Shown here in pieces: positions 47,539-57,034 of a stretch of 64,000 nucleotides of DNA. Source of the DNA: Pseudomonadales bacterium (lineage in GTDB: Bacteria > Pseudomonadota > Gammaproteobacteria > Pseudomonadales > Azotimanducaceae). The notes under the pieces are model-generated. The model searched no databases, was not told the DNA's origin, and saw only the letters and a list, made by a program, of their open reading frames with translations. The DNA is taken from positions 106,496 through 170,495 of the forward strand of contig JANQJA010000021.1 in assembly GCA_028281885.1 (NCBI GenBank), given 5' to 3'. Position numbers and translations under genes: made by a program. Numbering within the stretch: position 1 is the first letter of the stretch; each line of letters begins with the position of its first letter.

Positions 47539-48908
47539 GGAATTTACTGACTGGTTTGCTCTTGATGATGTTGGCAACCATCGTGCAGGCAGACCTGCCG
47601 GAATTCACGGAACTCGTGAAACAGGCTTCGCCGGCCGTCGTTAATATTCGTGCCACTCGCGACATGACATCTCGCGACGAACGTTTTGACGCCGAAGAGA
47701 TGCCGGAATTCTTTCGCCGTTTTTTCGAGCAGATGCCAAACCAGCCGAGACAACGTCCGTCGGCGGGTTCGGGATTTATCATCTCAGCGGACGGATACAT
47801 TCTGACGAACTATCACGTGGTCGCTGATGCTGACGAGATTATCGTGGCGCTGAGTGATCGTCGGGAACGGACGGCCGAGGTGATTGGTAGCGACGAGCTG
47901 TCAGATCTGGCGCTGTTGAAGATTGAGGGTGATCGCCTGCCGAAAGTGAAGCTTGGCAACTCTAACTCACTTACCGTCGGTGAATGGGTGGTGGCAATTG
48001 GCTCGCCATTTGGTTTTGAGCATTCGGTGACCGCCGGCATTGTCAGCGCCAAGGGGCGAAGCCTGCCGGGGCCGGATGGTACCAGCAACTATGTACCCTT
48101 TATCCAGACCGATGTTGCGATCAACCCGGGCAACTCGGGTGGACCGCTCTTTAACCTTGATGGCGAAGTGGTGGGTATCAATTCTCAGATATTTACCCGT
48201 TCGGGCGGATTTATGGGATTGTCGTTTGCCATTCCGATCGATGTCGCCATGGATGTCGTGGAACAACTCAAGACTGACGGTGTGGTCGCACGTGGATTTC
48301 TGGGCGTGCTGATCCGGCGTGTGGACCGGGACCTGGCCGAAGCTTTCAAGATGGAGCGTGCCGCCGGTGCGCTGGTCACCCAGGTGTTCGCAGACAGTCC
48401 GGCGGCAGATGCGGGGATCCGAGAGGGAGACATTATTGTCGAGTTCGATGGTGTGGCGATCGACCTGTCATCGGAACTTCCCCATGTGGTTGGCAGAACC
48501 AAACCGGGGAAATCTGTCGACGTCCGGATTGTTCGGCATGGTGAGAAACAGACCATCAAGTTGGTGGTTGGCGAACTCGAAGAAGGAGATGTCGCGGCCC
48601 GGGGTGGTGGCGGTGAGCGTTCTGCACCTCATAGTAAGACAGGCATCGAGATCAGGGCTCTCACGGCTGATGAATTGCAACGCCTCGGTGTTGAGCATGG
48701 GGTGCTGGTGACCCAGGTGACCGGCAACCCTGCGCGGGACGCGGGCATTCGCCAGGGCGACGTGATCACGACCTTTAATTATGAAGAGGTCAGATCGGTG
48801 GCTGACTTTGATCGCCTGGTTCAGGCCCAGAAGCCCGGCGTTGCGGTACCGGTGCGTATCGTTCGGCGCGGGACACCTGACTTTACGGTGATCAAGATCC
48901 CCGAGTAG
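47535..48908 (+). CDS. degP: Periplasmic serine protease DegP/MucD (Do family)
   Basis: Secreted protease/chaperone for misfolded envelope proteins. Signal peptide (NLLTGLLLMMLATIVQA), protease domain with the triad H94 (TNYHVV), D124 (SDLALLK) and S201 (GNSGGPLFN), then two PDZ domains (about 255-345 and 365-455). 457 aa. Its place inside the rpoE operon is the Pseudomonas algU-mucABCD layout, so stress induction is likely direct. Confidence 0.96.
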   Translation: MRNLLTGLLLMMLATIVQADLPEFTELVKQASPAVVNIRATRDMTSRDERFDAEEMPEFFRRFFEQMPNQPRQRPSAGSGFIISADGYILTNYHVVADADEIIVALSDRRERTAEVIGSDELSDLALLKIEGDRLPKVKLGNSNSLTVGEWVVAIGSPFGFEHSVTAGIVSAKGRSLPGPDGTSNYVPFIQTDVAINPGNSGGPLFNLDGEVVGINSQIFTRSGGFMGLSFAIPIDVAMDVVEQLKTDGVVARGFLGVLIRRVDRDLAEAFKMERAAGALVTQVFADSPAADAGIREGDIIVEFDGVAIDLSSELPHVVGRTKPGKSVDVRIVRHGEKQTIKLVVGELEEGDVAARGGGGERSAPHSKTGIEIRALTADELQRLGVEHGVLVTQVTGNPARDAGIRQGDVITTFNYEEVRSVADFDRLVQAQKPGVAVPVRIVRRGTPDFTVIKIPE

Positions 48909-48963
48909 TCGGCTGATTCGTGGCGCTTGTTCCCCTAATTGGGTAGACTTCTCCGCTTCCTGC

Positions 48964-48987
48964 GGGCCGGCCAATCGCCGGCCCTTT
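48964..48987 (+). terminator. Terminator-like hairpin after degP
   Basis: GGGCCGGC-CAATC-GCCGGCCC followed by only TTT. Strong 8-base GC stem, short T-tract. Confidence 0.55.
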
Positions 48988-49018
48988 AGCTCTGTTCAGT
49001 CAACCTGTGGGAACCTGC

Positions 49019-50818
49019 TTGACCGACCCCAAATACATTCGAAACTTTTCGATCATTGCGCATATTGATCATGGCAAGTCGACCCTGTCGGATCGGCTGA
49101 TCCAGCTATGTGGCGGGCTGAGCGAACGTGAGATGGCAGAGCAGGTGCTCGATTCGATGGATATCGAGCGGGAGCGGGGCATCACGATCAAGGCGCAAAG
49201 TGTCACGCTGTACTACGACGCCAATGACGGTCATACCTATCAGCTGAATTTTATCGACACGCCGGGGCATGTGGACTTCTCCTACGAAGTGTCCCGTTCC
49301 CTGGCGGGTTGCGAAGGTGCATTGCTGGTGGTTGATGCGGCCCAGGGCGTCGAAGCCCAGTCGGTAGCCAATTGCTATACCGCGATTGAGCAGGGGCTGG
49401 AAGTGTTGCCAGTGCTGAACAAGATTGATTTACCGCAGTCGGACCCGGATCGGGTTTGTCAGGAAATTGAGGAAATCATCGGGCTTGATACCAGCGATGC
49501 GGTTGCGGTCAGTGCCAAGACCGGCGAGGGTGTCCGGGACTTGCTGGAACAACTGATTCGGTTTATCCCGCCGCCGCGAGACGCCCGCGAAGCACCGTTA
49601 CAGGCATTGATCATCGACTCCTGGTTCGACAACTATCTCGGTGTCGTGTCGCTGATCCGCGTGGTACAGGGGCGAATCGCCAAAAAAGATAAGATTATCC
49701 TGAAGTCACAGGGCCGGCCGCAGCAGGTCGATGAAGTTGGCATATTCACCCCCCGACGCCAGACCCGTGACGCGCTGCTGGCGGGAGAAGCGGGTTTCCT
49801 GGTAGCGGGTATCAAGGATGTCAGAGGCGCGCCGGTTGGCGATACCATCACACTCGCATCGACGCCTGACGTGCCAGCCTTGCCTGGGTTTGAGAAGGTC
49901 AAACCGCAGGTATTTGCCGGCATGTTTACCGTCAGCGCGGACGATTTCGAGGATTTTCGTGATGCGCTTGAAAAGCTGACGCTCAACGATGCGTCGCTGG
50001 TGTATGAACCGGAGAGTTCGGATGCGCTCGGGAACGGTTTTCGCTGCGGTTTTCTCGGCATGCTTCACATGGAGATCGTGCAGGAGCGTCTGGAGCGTGA
50101 GTACGATCTTGACCTTATTACTTCCGCGCCCACCGTTGTCTACGAGGTGCTCACCAAGAAAGGTGAAACGCTCAAGGTCGACAACCCTTCCCAGTTGCCT
50201 GACCCGTCCCAGATCGACCAGATGCGAGAGCCGATTGCTCGAGCCAGTATCCTGGTGCCCTCCGAACATCTGGGTAATGTCATCGCACTGTGCGTCGAGC
50301 GCAGGGGCGTGCAACGGGATATGCAGTTTGTCGGTAATCAGGTCTCGCTGACCTATGACCTGCCGATGGCTGAGGTAGTGCTCGACTTTTTTGACCGATT
50401 GAAGTCTGCCAGTCGCGGGTTTGCGTCATTGGATTATTCCTTTGACCGGTTTGAGGCAGCCAATCTGGTTCGACTGGATGTGCTGATCAATGGCGATCGG
50501 GTCGATGCGCTGGCGCTGATTGTTCATCGCGACGACTCGCGATCAAAAGGCAACGCGCTAACCGCCAAGATGAAGGAGCTGATTCCGAGGCAAATGTTCG
50601 ATGTGGCCATCCAGGCTGCGATCGGCGGACAGGTGATTGCCCGACAGACTGTCAAAGCACTGCGCAAGAATGTGACTGCGAAGTGTTACGGCGGTGATGT
50701 TACCCGTAAGAAAAAACTATTGGAAAAACAGAAGGCCGGTAAGAAACGAATGAAGCAGCTTGGTAGTGTGGAGATCCCCCAGGAAGCGTTTCTCGCAGTG
50801 CTGAAGGTAGAGAAGTAA
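49019..50818 (+). CDS. lepA: Elongation factor 4 (LepA)
   Basis: Translational GTPase that back-translocates or remodels ribosomes. Begins [20 protein letters not shown] with P-loop AHIDHGKST, then DTPGHVDF and NKIDLP, and a C-terminal LepA-specific domain ending [14 protein letters not shown]. With TTG 49019 (GGGA at 49009-49012) it is 599 aa, the E. coli length; GTG at 49007 lacks a ribosome site. lepB follows after 2 bases. Confidence 0.97.
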   Translation: MTDPKYIRNFSIIAHIDHGKSTLSDRLIQLCGGLSEREMAEQVLDSMDIERERGITIKAQSVTLYYDANDGHTYQLNFIDTPGHVDFSYEVSRSLAGCEGALLVVDAAQGVEAQSVANCYTAIEQGLEVLPVLNKIDLPQSDPDRVCQEIEEIIGLDTSDAVAVSAKTGEGVRDLLEQLIRFIPPPRDAREAPLQALIIDSWFDNYLGVVSLIRVVQGRIAKKDKIILKSQGRPQQVDEVGIFTPRRQTRDALLAGEAGFLVAGIKDVRGAPVGDTITLASTPDVPALPGFEKVKPQVFAGMFTVSADDFEDFRDALEKLTLNDASLVYEPESSDALGNGFRCGFLGMLHMEIVQERLEREYDLDLITSAPTVVYEVLTKKGETLKVDNPSQLPDPSQIDQMREPIARASILVPSEHLGNVIALCVERRGVQRDMQFVGNQVSLTYDLPMAEVVLDFFDRLKSASRGFASLDYSFDRFEAANLVRLDVLINGDRVDALALIVHRDDSRSKGNALTAKMKELIPRQMFDVAIQAAIGGQVIARQTVKALRKNVTAKCYGGDVTRKKKLLEKQKAGKKRMKQLGSVEIPQEAFLAVLKVEK

Positions 50819-50820
50819 CC

Positions 50821-51588
50821 GTGAGTATCAATTTTCCGCTGATCCTGGTTTTGGCAACTGCCGCGTCAGGGCTGATCTGGCTCATCGAGGTGGTTCTGCT
50901 CCGCCCCCGGCGGGAGGCAGCAGCGGGACCGGAAGGCGCAGGGAAGGAGCCGGTAATTGTTGAGTACGCGATCTCCTTCTTTCCAGTATTGCTCATCGTT
51001 CTGGTGCTGCGATCCTTTCTGGCTGAACCCTTCCAGATTCCCAGTGGCTCGATGATCCCAACCCTGGAAGTAGGTGACTTTATTGTCGTGAACAAGTTTG
51101 CCTACGGTATTCGTTTGCCTGTTGTCGGCACCAAGGTGATTGATGTCGCCGAGCCGGCAAACGGGGATGTCATGGTTTTTATCCCGCCACACAAGGATGA
51201 GTACTTTATCAAACGGGTTATCGGAATTCCCGGTGACAGGGTACGATATGAAGATAAGAGGTTGTATATTAACGGCGTTGAGCAGGAGCAGCGGTTTGTT
51301 GCGCGGATTCCGCCCGACCGTCCTCGTTATCTCTGGATGGAGGAAACTGTGGGTGCTAACACGCATATGATCCGACACCGCGTGAGTGATCCGGCGGCGC
51401 CGCGTGAATGGATGGTTCCTGCCGGTAGTTACCTGGTGATGGGTGATAACCGCGACGAAAGCAGCGACAGTCGTTACTGGGGTTTCGCACAGGATGAGAA
51501 TATTGTCGGCAAGGCGTTTGCGATCTGGATGCACAAGGAGCCCGGGCTGAATCTTCCAAGCTTTTCCAGGAACGGATGGATCCGATAA
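50821..51588 (+). CDS. lepB: Signal peptidase I
   Basis: Removes signal peptides from exported proteins. 255 aa with two N-terminal transmembrane helices (about 4-27 and 47-65), catalytic S77 (PSGSMIPTL) and K131 (YFIKRVIGIPGD), and the GDNRDESSDSRYWG box. GTG start at 50821. Second gene after lepA, as in E. coli. Confidence 0.97.
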   Translation: MSINFPLILVLATAASGLIWLIEVVLLRPRREAAAGPEGAGKEPVIVEYAISFFPVLLIVLVLRSFLAEPFQIPSGSMIPTLEVGDFIVVNKFAYGIRLPVVGTKVIDVAEPANGDVMVFIPPHKDEYFIKRVIGIPGDRVRYEDKRLYINGVEQEQRFVARIPPDRPRYLWMEETVGANTHMIRHRVSDPAAPREWMVPAGSYLVMGDNRDESSDSRYWGFAQDENIVGKAFAIWMHKEPGLNLPSFSRNGWIR

Positions 51589-51627
51589 CTCCGATATCTC
51601 CAATAATAAAGGGTAGGAGAACTGGCG

Positions 51628-52002
51628 ATGAATAGTATGAGCAGGCAGCAGGGGCTTGGTGTTGCAGGATGGCTCCTTCTTATTCTTGTATTTGGTGGCG
51701 CCATGACAGTCGGCATGAAGCTACTACCGCTCTATATGGACCACCGAACCATGTCCAACGTGCTGGATAGCCTGACTGAAATATCCGGTCTGGGTTCACA
51801 AAGATCGGACCAGATTCAGTCCGTGATTCAGCAGCGCTTCAAGTTGAATGGTATTCGTGATTTCAATTTCAAAGACAACATGACGATAGCCCGAGATGAT
51901 GATGGTGCCACGGTGATTCTCGACTATGAGGTCAGGATGCCGCTTGTCTCGAATGTTGATCTGATTGCTTCCTTCAACAAGGAAGTCAGGGTCCAGAACT
52001 AA
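51628..52002 (+). CDS. DUF4845 membrane protein
   Basis: 124 aa: one N-terminal transmembrane helix (GWLLLILVFGGAMTVGMKLL) and a periplasmic domain of about 95 residues. This family is typically found between lepB and rnc in gamma- and betaproteobacteria; its function is unknown. AGGAGA lies about 7 bases before the ATG. Confidence 0.8.
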   Translation: MNSMSRQQGLGVAGWLLLILVFGGAMTVGMKLLPLYMDHRTMSNVLDSLTEISGLGSQRSDQIQSVIQQRFKLNGIRDFNFKDNMTIARDDDGATVILDYEVRMPLVSNVDLIASFNKEVRVQN

Positions 52003-52010
52003 TCTCCGCA

Positions 52011-52700
52011 GTGGTCTCCATCGAGCGACTGCAGGAGAAACTTGGTTACACCTTCACAACTGAGGCGCTACTGACCCGAGCTGTCACCCACCGCAGCTTT
52101 GGCGCTGATAACAATGAGCGGCTCGAATTTCTGGGCGACGCCATTTTGAATTTTCTGATCGCGGAAGAACTCTATCTGCGCTTTGGTTCGGCCCGGGAGG
52201 GCAAGATGAGCCGCCTGCGCGCGCAGATGGTGAAACGCGAAACACTGGCCGCTGTGGCCCGCGACCTGTCAGTCGGGGATCATCTGCAGATGGGCAGTGG
52301 TGAACTCAAAAGTGGCGGGTTTGATCGGGATTCCATCCTGGCAGACGCACTGGAGGCCATTATCGGTGCCGTGTATCTGGACAGTGACATGGGTACCGTC
52401 AGAGATTGTCTGCTGCAATGGTTTGAAGACCGCCTCGATGTACTGAGTCTGGACAAGTCGCAGAAAGATGCAAAGTCCAGACTGCAGGAACTGTTGCAGG
52501 CGCGTGGCGAGCCCCTGCCTGATTACGAGGTGGTGGGCATTAGCGGCAAGTCCCATGACCAGATATTTATTGTCCAGTGTCGCGCGACGCCGCTGGTTGC
52601 ACCGGTGGAAGGGCGCGGCACTAGCCGTCGGGGGGCGGAGCAGGCGGCGGCTTCAGTTGCGCTGGAGCAACTTGAAGCGGGACCGGAAGTGGCATCGTGA
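52011..52700 (+). CDS. rnc: Ribonuclease III
   Basis: Cleaves double-stranded RNA in rRNA and mRNA processing. Signature NERLEFLGDAIL with E39 and D43, second acidic pair in ADALEAIIGAVYLD, and a C-terminal dsRNA-binding domain (DAKSRLQELLQARGEPLPDY). 229 aa, GTG start at 52011. It overlaps era by 4 bases (GTGA). Confidence 0.97.
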   Translation: MVSIERLQEKLGYTFTTEALLTRAVTHRSFGADNNERLEFLGDAILNFLIAEELYLRFGSAREGKMSRLRAQMVKRETLAAVARDLSVGDHLQMGSGELKSGGFDRDSILADALEAIIGAVYLDSDMGTVRDCLLQWFEDRLDVLSLDKSQKDAKSRLQELLQARGEPLPDYEVVGISGKSHDQIFIVQCRATPLVAPVEGRGTSRRGAEQAAASVALEQLEAGPEVAS

Positions 52701-53587
52701 CGACGCGATGCGGCTACGTGGCGGTGGTAGGCCGGCCCAACGTTGGCAAGTCGACGCTGGTCAACAGAATCCTCAACCACAAGATCAGTATTACCTCACG
52801 CAAGCCGCAGACAACCCGTCATCAGTTGCTGGGTATCAAGACCCGTGGTGATGTCCAGACCCTGTACGTGGATACGCCAGGCATGCACGAGAAGACGTCG
52901 CGTGCGATCAATCGTTACATGAATCGTGCCGCGAGAACCGTTCTGGCCGATGTCGACCTCGTCGTCATGGTGCTGGATCGCAGCGCGTGGATGTCGGATG
53001 ACGACGTGGTTGCTGCTGCCGTTAGTCAATCAGGCGCACCTCTGCTGATCGCCGTTAACAAGGTCGACCTGATTCGAGACCGGCCCAGTTTGTTGCCCTA
53101 TCTGCAACAACTTCAAGAGCGGTTTCCGACAGCGGAACTGGTACCGGTCTCGGCCGAGACCGGGGATAATATCGATAGGCTTGAGCGCTTGATCGAAGCC
53201 CGGTTGCCTGAGGGGCCGATGCTGTTCCCGCGGGATCAGCTCACTGATCGCAGTGAGCGATTTATGGTGGCGGAGATCATTCGGGAGAAGATGATGCGCC
53301 AGTTGGGCGATGAGCTACCCTATGCCCTGACCGTTCAGATTGATCGCTTTGCCGATGACGGCAAAACGGTCCATATCGATGCCACCGCATTCGTTGAACG
53401 TGAAGGGCAGAAGATCATCCTCGTTGGCAAGAATGGTGAACGGATCAAACGAATTGGTTCAGATGCCAGGCGCGATATCGAACCCATGCTGGATAGGCCC
53501 GTTATGCTAAGGCTATGGGTCAAGGTCAAGAGCGGTTGGTCAGACGACGACAGGGCGCTAAAAACTCTGGGCTATGACGATGTCTGA
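52697..53587 (+). CDS. era: GTPase Era
   Basis: Binds the 3' end of 16S rRNA during 30S maturation. P-loop GRPNVGKST (about 12-20), DTPGMHE, NKVD, and a C-terminal KH domain (GQKIILVGKNGERIKRIGSD). 296 aa (E. coli 301). Translationally coupled to rnc, and overlapping recO. Confidence 0.97.
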   Translation: MTTRCGYVAVVGRPNVGKSTLVNRILNHKISITSRKPQTTRHQLLGIKTRGDVQTLYVDTPGMHEKTSRAINRYMNRAARTVLADVDLVVMVLDRSAWMSDDDVVAAAVSQSGAPLLIAVNKVDLIRDRPSLLPYLQQLQERFPTAELVPVSAETGDNIDRLERLIEARLPEGPMLFPRDQLTDRSERFMVAEIIREKMMRQLGDELPYALTVQIDRFADDGKTVHIDATAFVEREGQKIILVGKNGERIKRIGSDARRDIEPMLDRPVMLRLWVKVKSGWSDDDRALKTLGYDDV

Positions 53588-54311
53588 TGGCGACAGGCTG
53601 AGCCGCGCATTCATTCTGCACGTTAGAAAGTATCGTGATACCAGCGCGATTCTTGAATTGCTGACCGAGCGTGAAGGGCGTGTGGCTGCCGTTGCCAGAG
53701 GTGTACGTGCAGCCAGGAGCAAGGTGGCGGGTCATGTGCGCCCCTTTGCTGAAATCTACGTTTCCTGGCTGGGCCGTGGTGACCTGAAGACCGTGAAAAA
53801 ACTGGATTTCCCGCCTCGATCAGTGTCGCTGACCGGCGATCAACTCATGATGGGACTTTATGTCAATGAGCTCCTGATCCGGTTGCTGGGCAAACACGAT
53901 CCGGTTGACGAGATCTTTGTGGCTTATCGTGCCTTGTTGCTGGATTTGGAAGCTGGCGAGGGTACCCCCGCCCTGCGCCGTTTTGAACTGTTGCTGCTGA
54001 CTGCGCTTGGCTACGGTATCTCGTTTGATCATGATGCCGAGAGTGGTGATCCCATTGAAGCTGGCTCGAATTACCGGTTTGCCCCCGAGCAGGGCTTTCT
54101 GCGGGTCGCGGAATCTTGTCCTCCGGTCGCAGCAGGCGAACGCGAGCTTATTCGGGGACATGATTTAAAAGCCATTGTCGATGGTCAGCTGGAAGACCCG
54201 GCAGTCGATCGTGCTCTGAAAAGAGTCGTCCGTTCCGCGCTCAATGCACTGCTCGGCGGCAGACCGCTGAGAAGCCGCGAACTGTTTCTGCGGCCGGGGG
54301 AATTATCGTGA
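53574..54311 (+). CDS. recO: DNA repair protein RecO
   Basis: Loads RecA with RecR and anneals ssDNA. N-terminal OB-fold (SRAFILHVRKYRDTSAILEL ... VRAARSKVAGHVRPF) and a helical C-terminal domain (ALRRFELLLLTALGYG). 245 aa. ATG at 53580 is an alternative start 2 codons later with slightly better ribosome spacing. It overlaps era and, by 4 bases (GTGA), acpS. pdxJ, normally between recO and acpS, is absent. Confidence 0.94.
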   Translation: MTMSDGDRLSRAFILHVRKYRDTSAILELLTEREGRVAAVARGVRAARSKVAGHVRPFAEIYVSWLGRGDLKTVKKLDFPPRSVSLTGDQLMMGLYVNELLIRLLGKHDPVDEIFVAYRALLLDLEAGEGTPALRRFELLLLTALGYGISFDHDAESGDPIEAGSNYRFAPEQGFLRVAESCPPVAAGERELIRGHDLKAIVDGQLEDPAVDRALKRVVRSALNALLGGRPLRSRELFLRPGELS

Positions 54312-54721
54312 TTGTGGGTATTGGCACCGACATTGTTGAAACGAAGCGGATCTCAAGAATATTGCATCGTTTCGGCGATAAATTTCAGTCCAGGGTGCTG
54401 ACCTCCAATGAAATGACATCGCTGGCGGCACAATCCGACCGCGTGAGCTGGCTGGCGAAACGATTTGCTGCCAAGGAGGCGGTGGTAAAGGCGCTTGGGA
54501 CGGGGGTTGGTGGTGGCGTTCATTTTCGCCAGATCGAAGTGACCCGTTTGGAATACGGTGCACCGGGTATTGTCCTGACCGGGGCCGCGCTGGCGCGAGC
54601 AAGGCGCCTTGGTGCGTCGCGCTGGCACGTCAGCCTGTCTGATGAGCGTGGTTATGCCATTGCGTTCGCGGTGCTGGAGTCACAGGACGATACGGATGGC
54701 CTGTCTGTTCCACCGATATGA
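54308..54721 (+). CDS. acpS: Holo-[acyl-carrier-protein] synthase
   Basis: Transfers 4'-phosphopantetheine to ACP. 137 aa: IVGIGTDIVETKRISRIL and the WLAKRFAAKEAVVKALGTG motif with the Mg-binding Asp and Glu. GTG start at 54308 overlaps the recO stop. Last gene of the lepA-to-acpS run. Confidence 0.96.
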   Translation: MIVGIGTDIVETKRISRILHRFGDKFQSRVLTSNEMTSLAAQSDRVSWLAKRFAAKEAVVKALGTGVGGGVHFRQIEVTRLEYGAPGIVLTGAALARARRLGASRWHVSLSDERGYAIAFAVLESQDDTDGLSVPPI

Positions 54722-54783
54722 ACGGGGCTCATAATATTAGTTCGAGCTGATATTAGGACGCCCGCCTCGATTTCCTTATGATG

Positions 54784-54805
54784 CAGGTCTTCTTCAGCAG
54801 ACCTG
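54784..54805. repeat. Small hairpin just before cysM
   Basis: CAGGTCT and AGACCTG pair over an 8-base loop, ending 7 bases before the cysM ATG, where a ribosome site would be expected. It may limit translation or be incidental. Confidence 0.35.
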
Positions 54806-54812
54806 GCGCGTT

Positions 54813-55715
54813 ATGGCCGACTCGAAATATCCAACGATTGAATCCTGTATTGGCGAGACACCGCTGGTACGACTCCAGCGCCTGCCCGGTGATACGTCGA
54901 ATACGTTGCTGGTCAAGCTCGAGGGCAATAACCCGGCGGGTTCGGTCAAGGACCGTCCGGCGATGAGCATGATCAGTCGAGCGGAAGCACGAGGCGATAT
55001 CAGGCCCGGCGATACGATCATTGAAGCGACCAGTGGTAATACCGGCATCGCGCTGGCCATGGCGGCTGCCATCAGGGGATACCGCATGGTGCTGATCATG
55101 CCTGCCCACATGAGCGAAGAACGCAAATCCGCGATGACGGCTTACGGCGCTGAACTGGTACTTGTGACGCAGGAAGAAGGGATGGAAGGTGCGCGTGATC
55201 TTGCCGACCAGATGGAGGCGGAAGGCAAGGGCGTGGTCATCAACCAGTTTGCCAACCCTGACAACCCGCTGTCCCACTACGAAGGCACGGCGCCGGAGAT
55301 CATGCGGCAGACCAACGGCGAGATTACTCATTTTGTCGCTTCCATGGGTACGACCGGTACCATCATGGGTTGTTCGCGTTACTTCAAGGAAGTGAAACCT
55401 GAAATCCAGGTTAACGGACTCCAGCCCAAAGACGGTGCGTCTATCCCGGGAATTCGCAAATGGCCCGAGGCCTATCTGCCGAAGATCTTTGATCCTGCCA
55501 ACATCGACCAGGTGATCGAGATGGACCAGCTGACCGCTGAGCAGACAATGCGTCGACTGGCGCGAGAGGAAGGGATTTTTTGCGGACCTTCTTCCGGCGG
55601 CACGGTAGCAGGTGCGCTGCAGCTGAACGAGCAACTCGAAAACGCAGTCATCGTAGCCATCATTTGCGATCGCGGCGATCGCTATCTTTCGACTGGTATC
55701 TATTCCCAGGACTAA
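54813..55715 (+). CDS. cysM: Cysteine synthase B (O-acetylserine sulfhydrylase)
   Basis: PLP enzyme making cysteine from O-acetylserine and sulfide or thiosulfate. K46 in NNPAGSVKDRPA binds PLP; SGNTGIALAMAAA and GPSSGGTVAGA are typical. 300 aa, with the CysM-type EGNNPAGSVKDR motif and short C-terminus. The preceding region lacks a clear ribosome site. The product feeds the IscS reaction, though the genes are far apart. Confidence 0.93.
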   Translation: MADSKYPTIESCIGETPLVRLQRLPGDTSNTLLVKLEGNNPAGSVKDRPAMSMISRAEARGDIRPGDTIIEATSGNTGIALAMAAAIRGYRMVLIMPAHMSEERKSAMTAYGAELVLVTQEEGMEGARDLADQMEAEGKGVVINQFANPDNPLSHYEGTAPEIMRQTNGEITHFVASMGTTGTIMGCSRYFKEVKPEIQVNGLQPKDGASIPGIRKWPEAYLPKIFDPANIDQVIEMDQLTAEQTMRRLAREEGIFCGPSSGGTVAGALQLNEQLENAVIVAIICDRGDRYLSTGIYSQD

Positions 55716-55717
55716 AC

Positions 55718-57031
55718 GTGGCCAGCTCCCGGCGCGACAAGCGCGAACCTTTTGAAACAGAGGTTGTTACTCTGCATGAGGATGGTTATGGGCTGGCTGC
55801 CGACAACAAGACCGGCATTACCGGCGCGCTGCCGGGAGAGACGGTGGTTGCCAGGCCGTTTACACGTCGTCGCAGGCGCCTTTACGCTCGAACTGAGGCG
55901 ATAAAATCACGACCCCATCCGGATCGGGTGACGCCGATATGTGCGGCGGCGGCCTACTGTGGCGGATGTAGTCTTCAGCACCTGAATCCAGAGGCCCAGC
56001 TTGCCTGGAAAGAGCGAGGGCTGAAGCAGGCGCTGAAACCAGTGCAGCCAGATATTTGGCTTTCTCCCCTTGAAGGACCCGTTAGGCACTATCGCTACAA
56101 GGCTCGACTTGGCGTGAAATTTGTCGCGAAGAAGGGGCGCGTGCTAGTGGGATTTCGCGAGGAGTTTGCACCATTCGTGGCAGAGATGAACCGCTGTGAG
56201 ACGCTGGCAGTACCCTTTGACGGCATGGTCGCATCCCTGCAGGCATTGATATCGGGTCTGTCAGTGCGTCAGGCATTGCCGCAGATTGAGGTAGCGATAG
56301 GCGACGAGCGTGGCGCGCTGGTCTTTCGCCATCTGGAGCCCCTGACTGAGGCCGATTTGGACCAGTTCCGGGCGTTTTCCGCAAGTAATGACATCGATGT
56401 ATACCTGCAGCCCGGGGGTCCGGATTCAGTTCACAAGCTGGCGCCCGGCGGTGAAGAGAGATTGCGATATGCGCTGCCTGCCCATGAGATCGAGATGCGA
56501 TTTCATCCGATGGACTTCACTCAGGTTAATCCGGCAATCAATCGCAGGCTGGTGGACCAAGCGATGGCGTTACTGGAATTATCGCCACATCATCAGGTCT
56601 GGGATCTGTTCTGCGGCATCGGCAACTTTACCCTGCCGATTGCTCGCAAGGTTCGTTTCGTGACCGGCATTGAACTCGCGCCGGGCAGTATTGACCGTGC
56701 GCGGGAAAATGCCGGGTACAACGGCGTCAACAACGTTGAGTTTCGGTTGGACGACCTCTTTGCTGACGATCTGCCTGCGTCCTTGTTCGGTGCACAAGTG
56801 CCGGATCGGGTACTGCTGGACCCGCCGCGTAGCGGAGCGGAAGCAGTTTGTAAAGTACTTGCAGTGCAGAAGGTCGAGAGGGTAGTGTACGTGTCCTGCA
56901 ACCCGACGACGCTCGCCAGAGACGTGCGTTTTTTGACCGATCATGGTTATCGGCTGACGCATGCGGGTGTCATCGACATGTTTCCCCATACAGCCCATGT
57001 CGAGTCCATTGCCTGCCTTCAAGCTATTTGA
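55718..57031 (+). CDS. rlmD: 23S rRNA (uracil-1939-C5)-methyltransferase RlmD
   Basis: Iron-sulfur SAM methyltransferase. TRAM domain, then cluster cysteines C75, C81 and C84 (ICAAAAYCGGC) with a fourth in EMNRCETL; SAM-binding VWDLFCGIGNFTLPIA; catalytic Cys in VYVSCNPTTLARD. GTG 55718 with AGGA 6 bases upstream gives 437 aa (E. coli 433); a longer frame into cysM is rejected. rlmD-relA is the E. coli order. Confidence 0.96.
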   Translation: MASSRRDKREPFETEVVTLHEDGYGLAADNKTGITGALPGETVVARPFTRRRRRLYARTEAIKSRPHPDRVTPICAAAAYCGGCSLQHLNPEAQLAWKERGLKQALKPVQPDIWLSPLEGPVRHYRYKARLGVKFVAKKGRVLVGFREEFAPFVAEMNRCETLAVPFDGMVASLQALISGLSVRQALPQIEVAIGDERGALVFRHLEPLTEADLDQFRAFSASNDIDVYLQPGGPDSVHKLAPGGEERLRYALPAHEIEMRFHPMDFTQVNPAINRRLVDQAMALLELSPHHQVWDLFCGIGNFTLPIARKVRFVTGIELAPGSIDRARENAGYNGVNNVEFRLDDLFADDLPASLFGAQVPDRVLLDPPRSGAEAVCKVLAVQKVERVVYVSCNPTTLARDVRFLTDHGYRLTHAGVIDMFPHTAHVESIACLQAI

Positions 57032-57034
57032 TTC

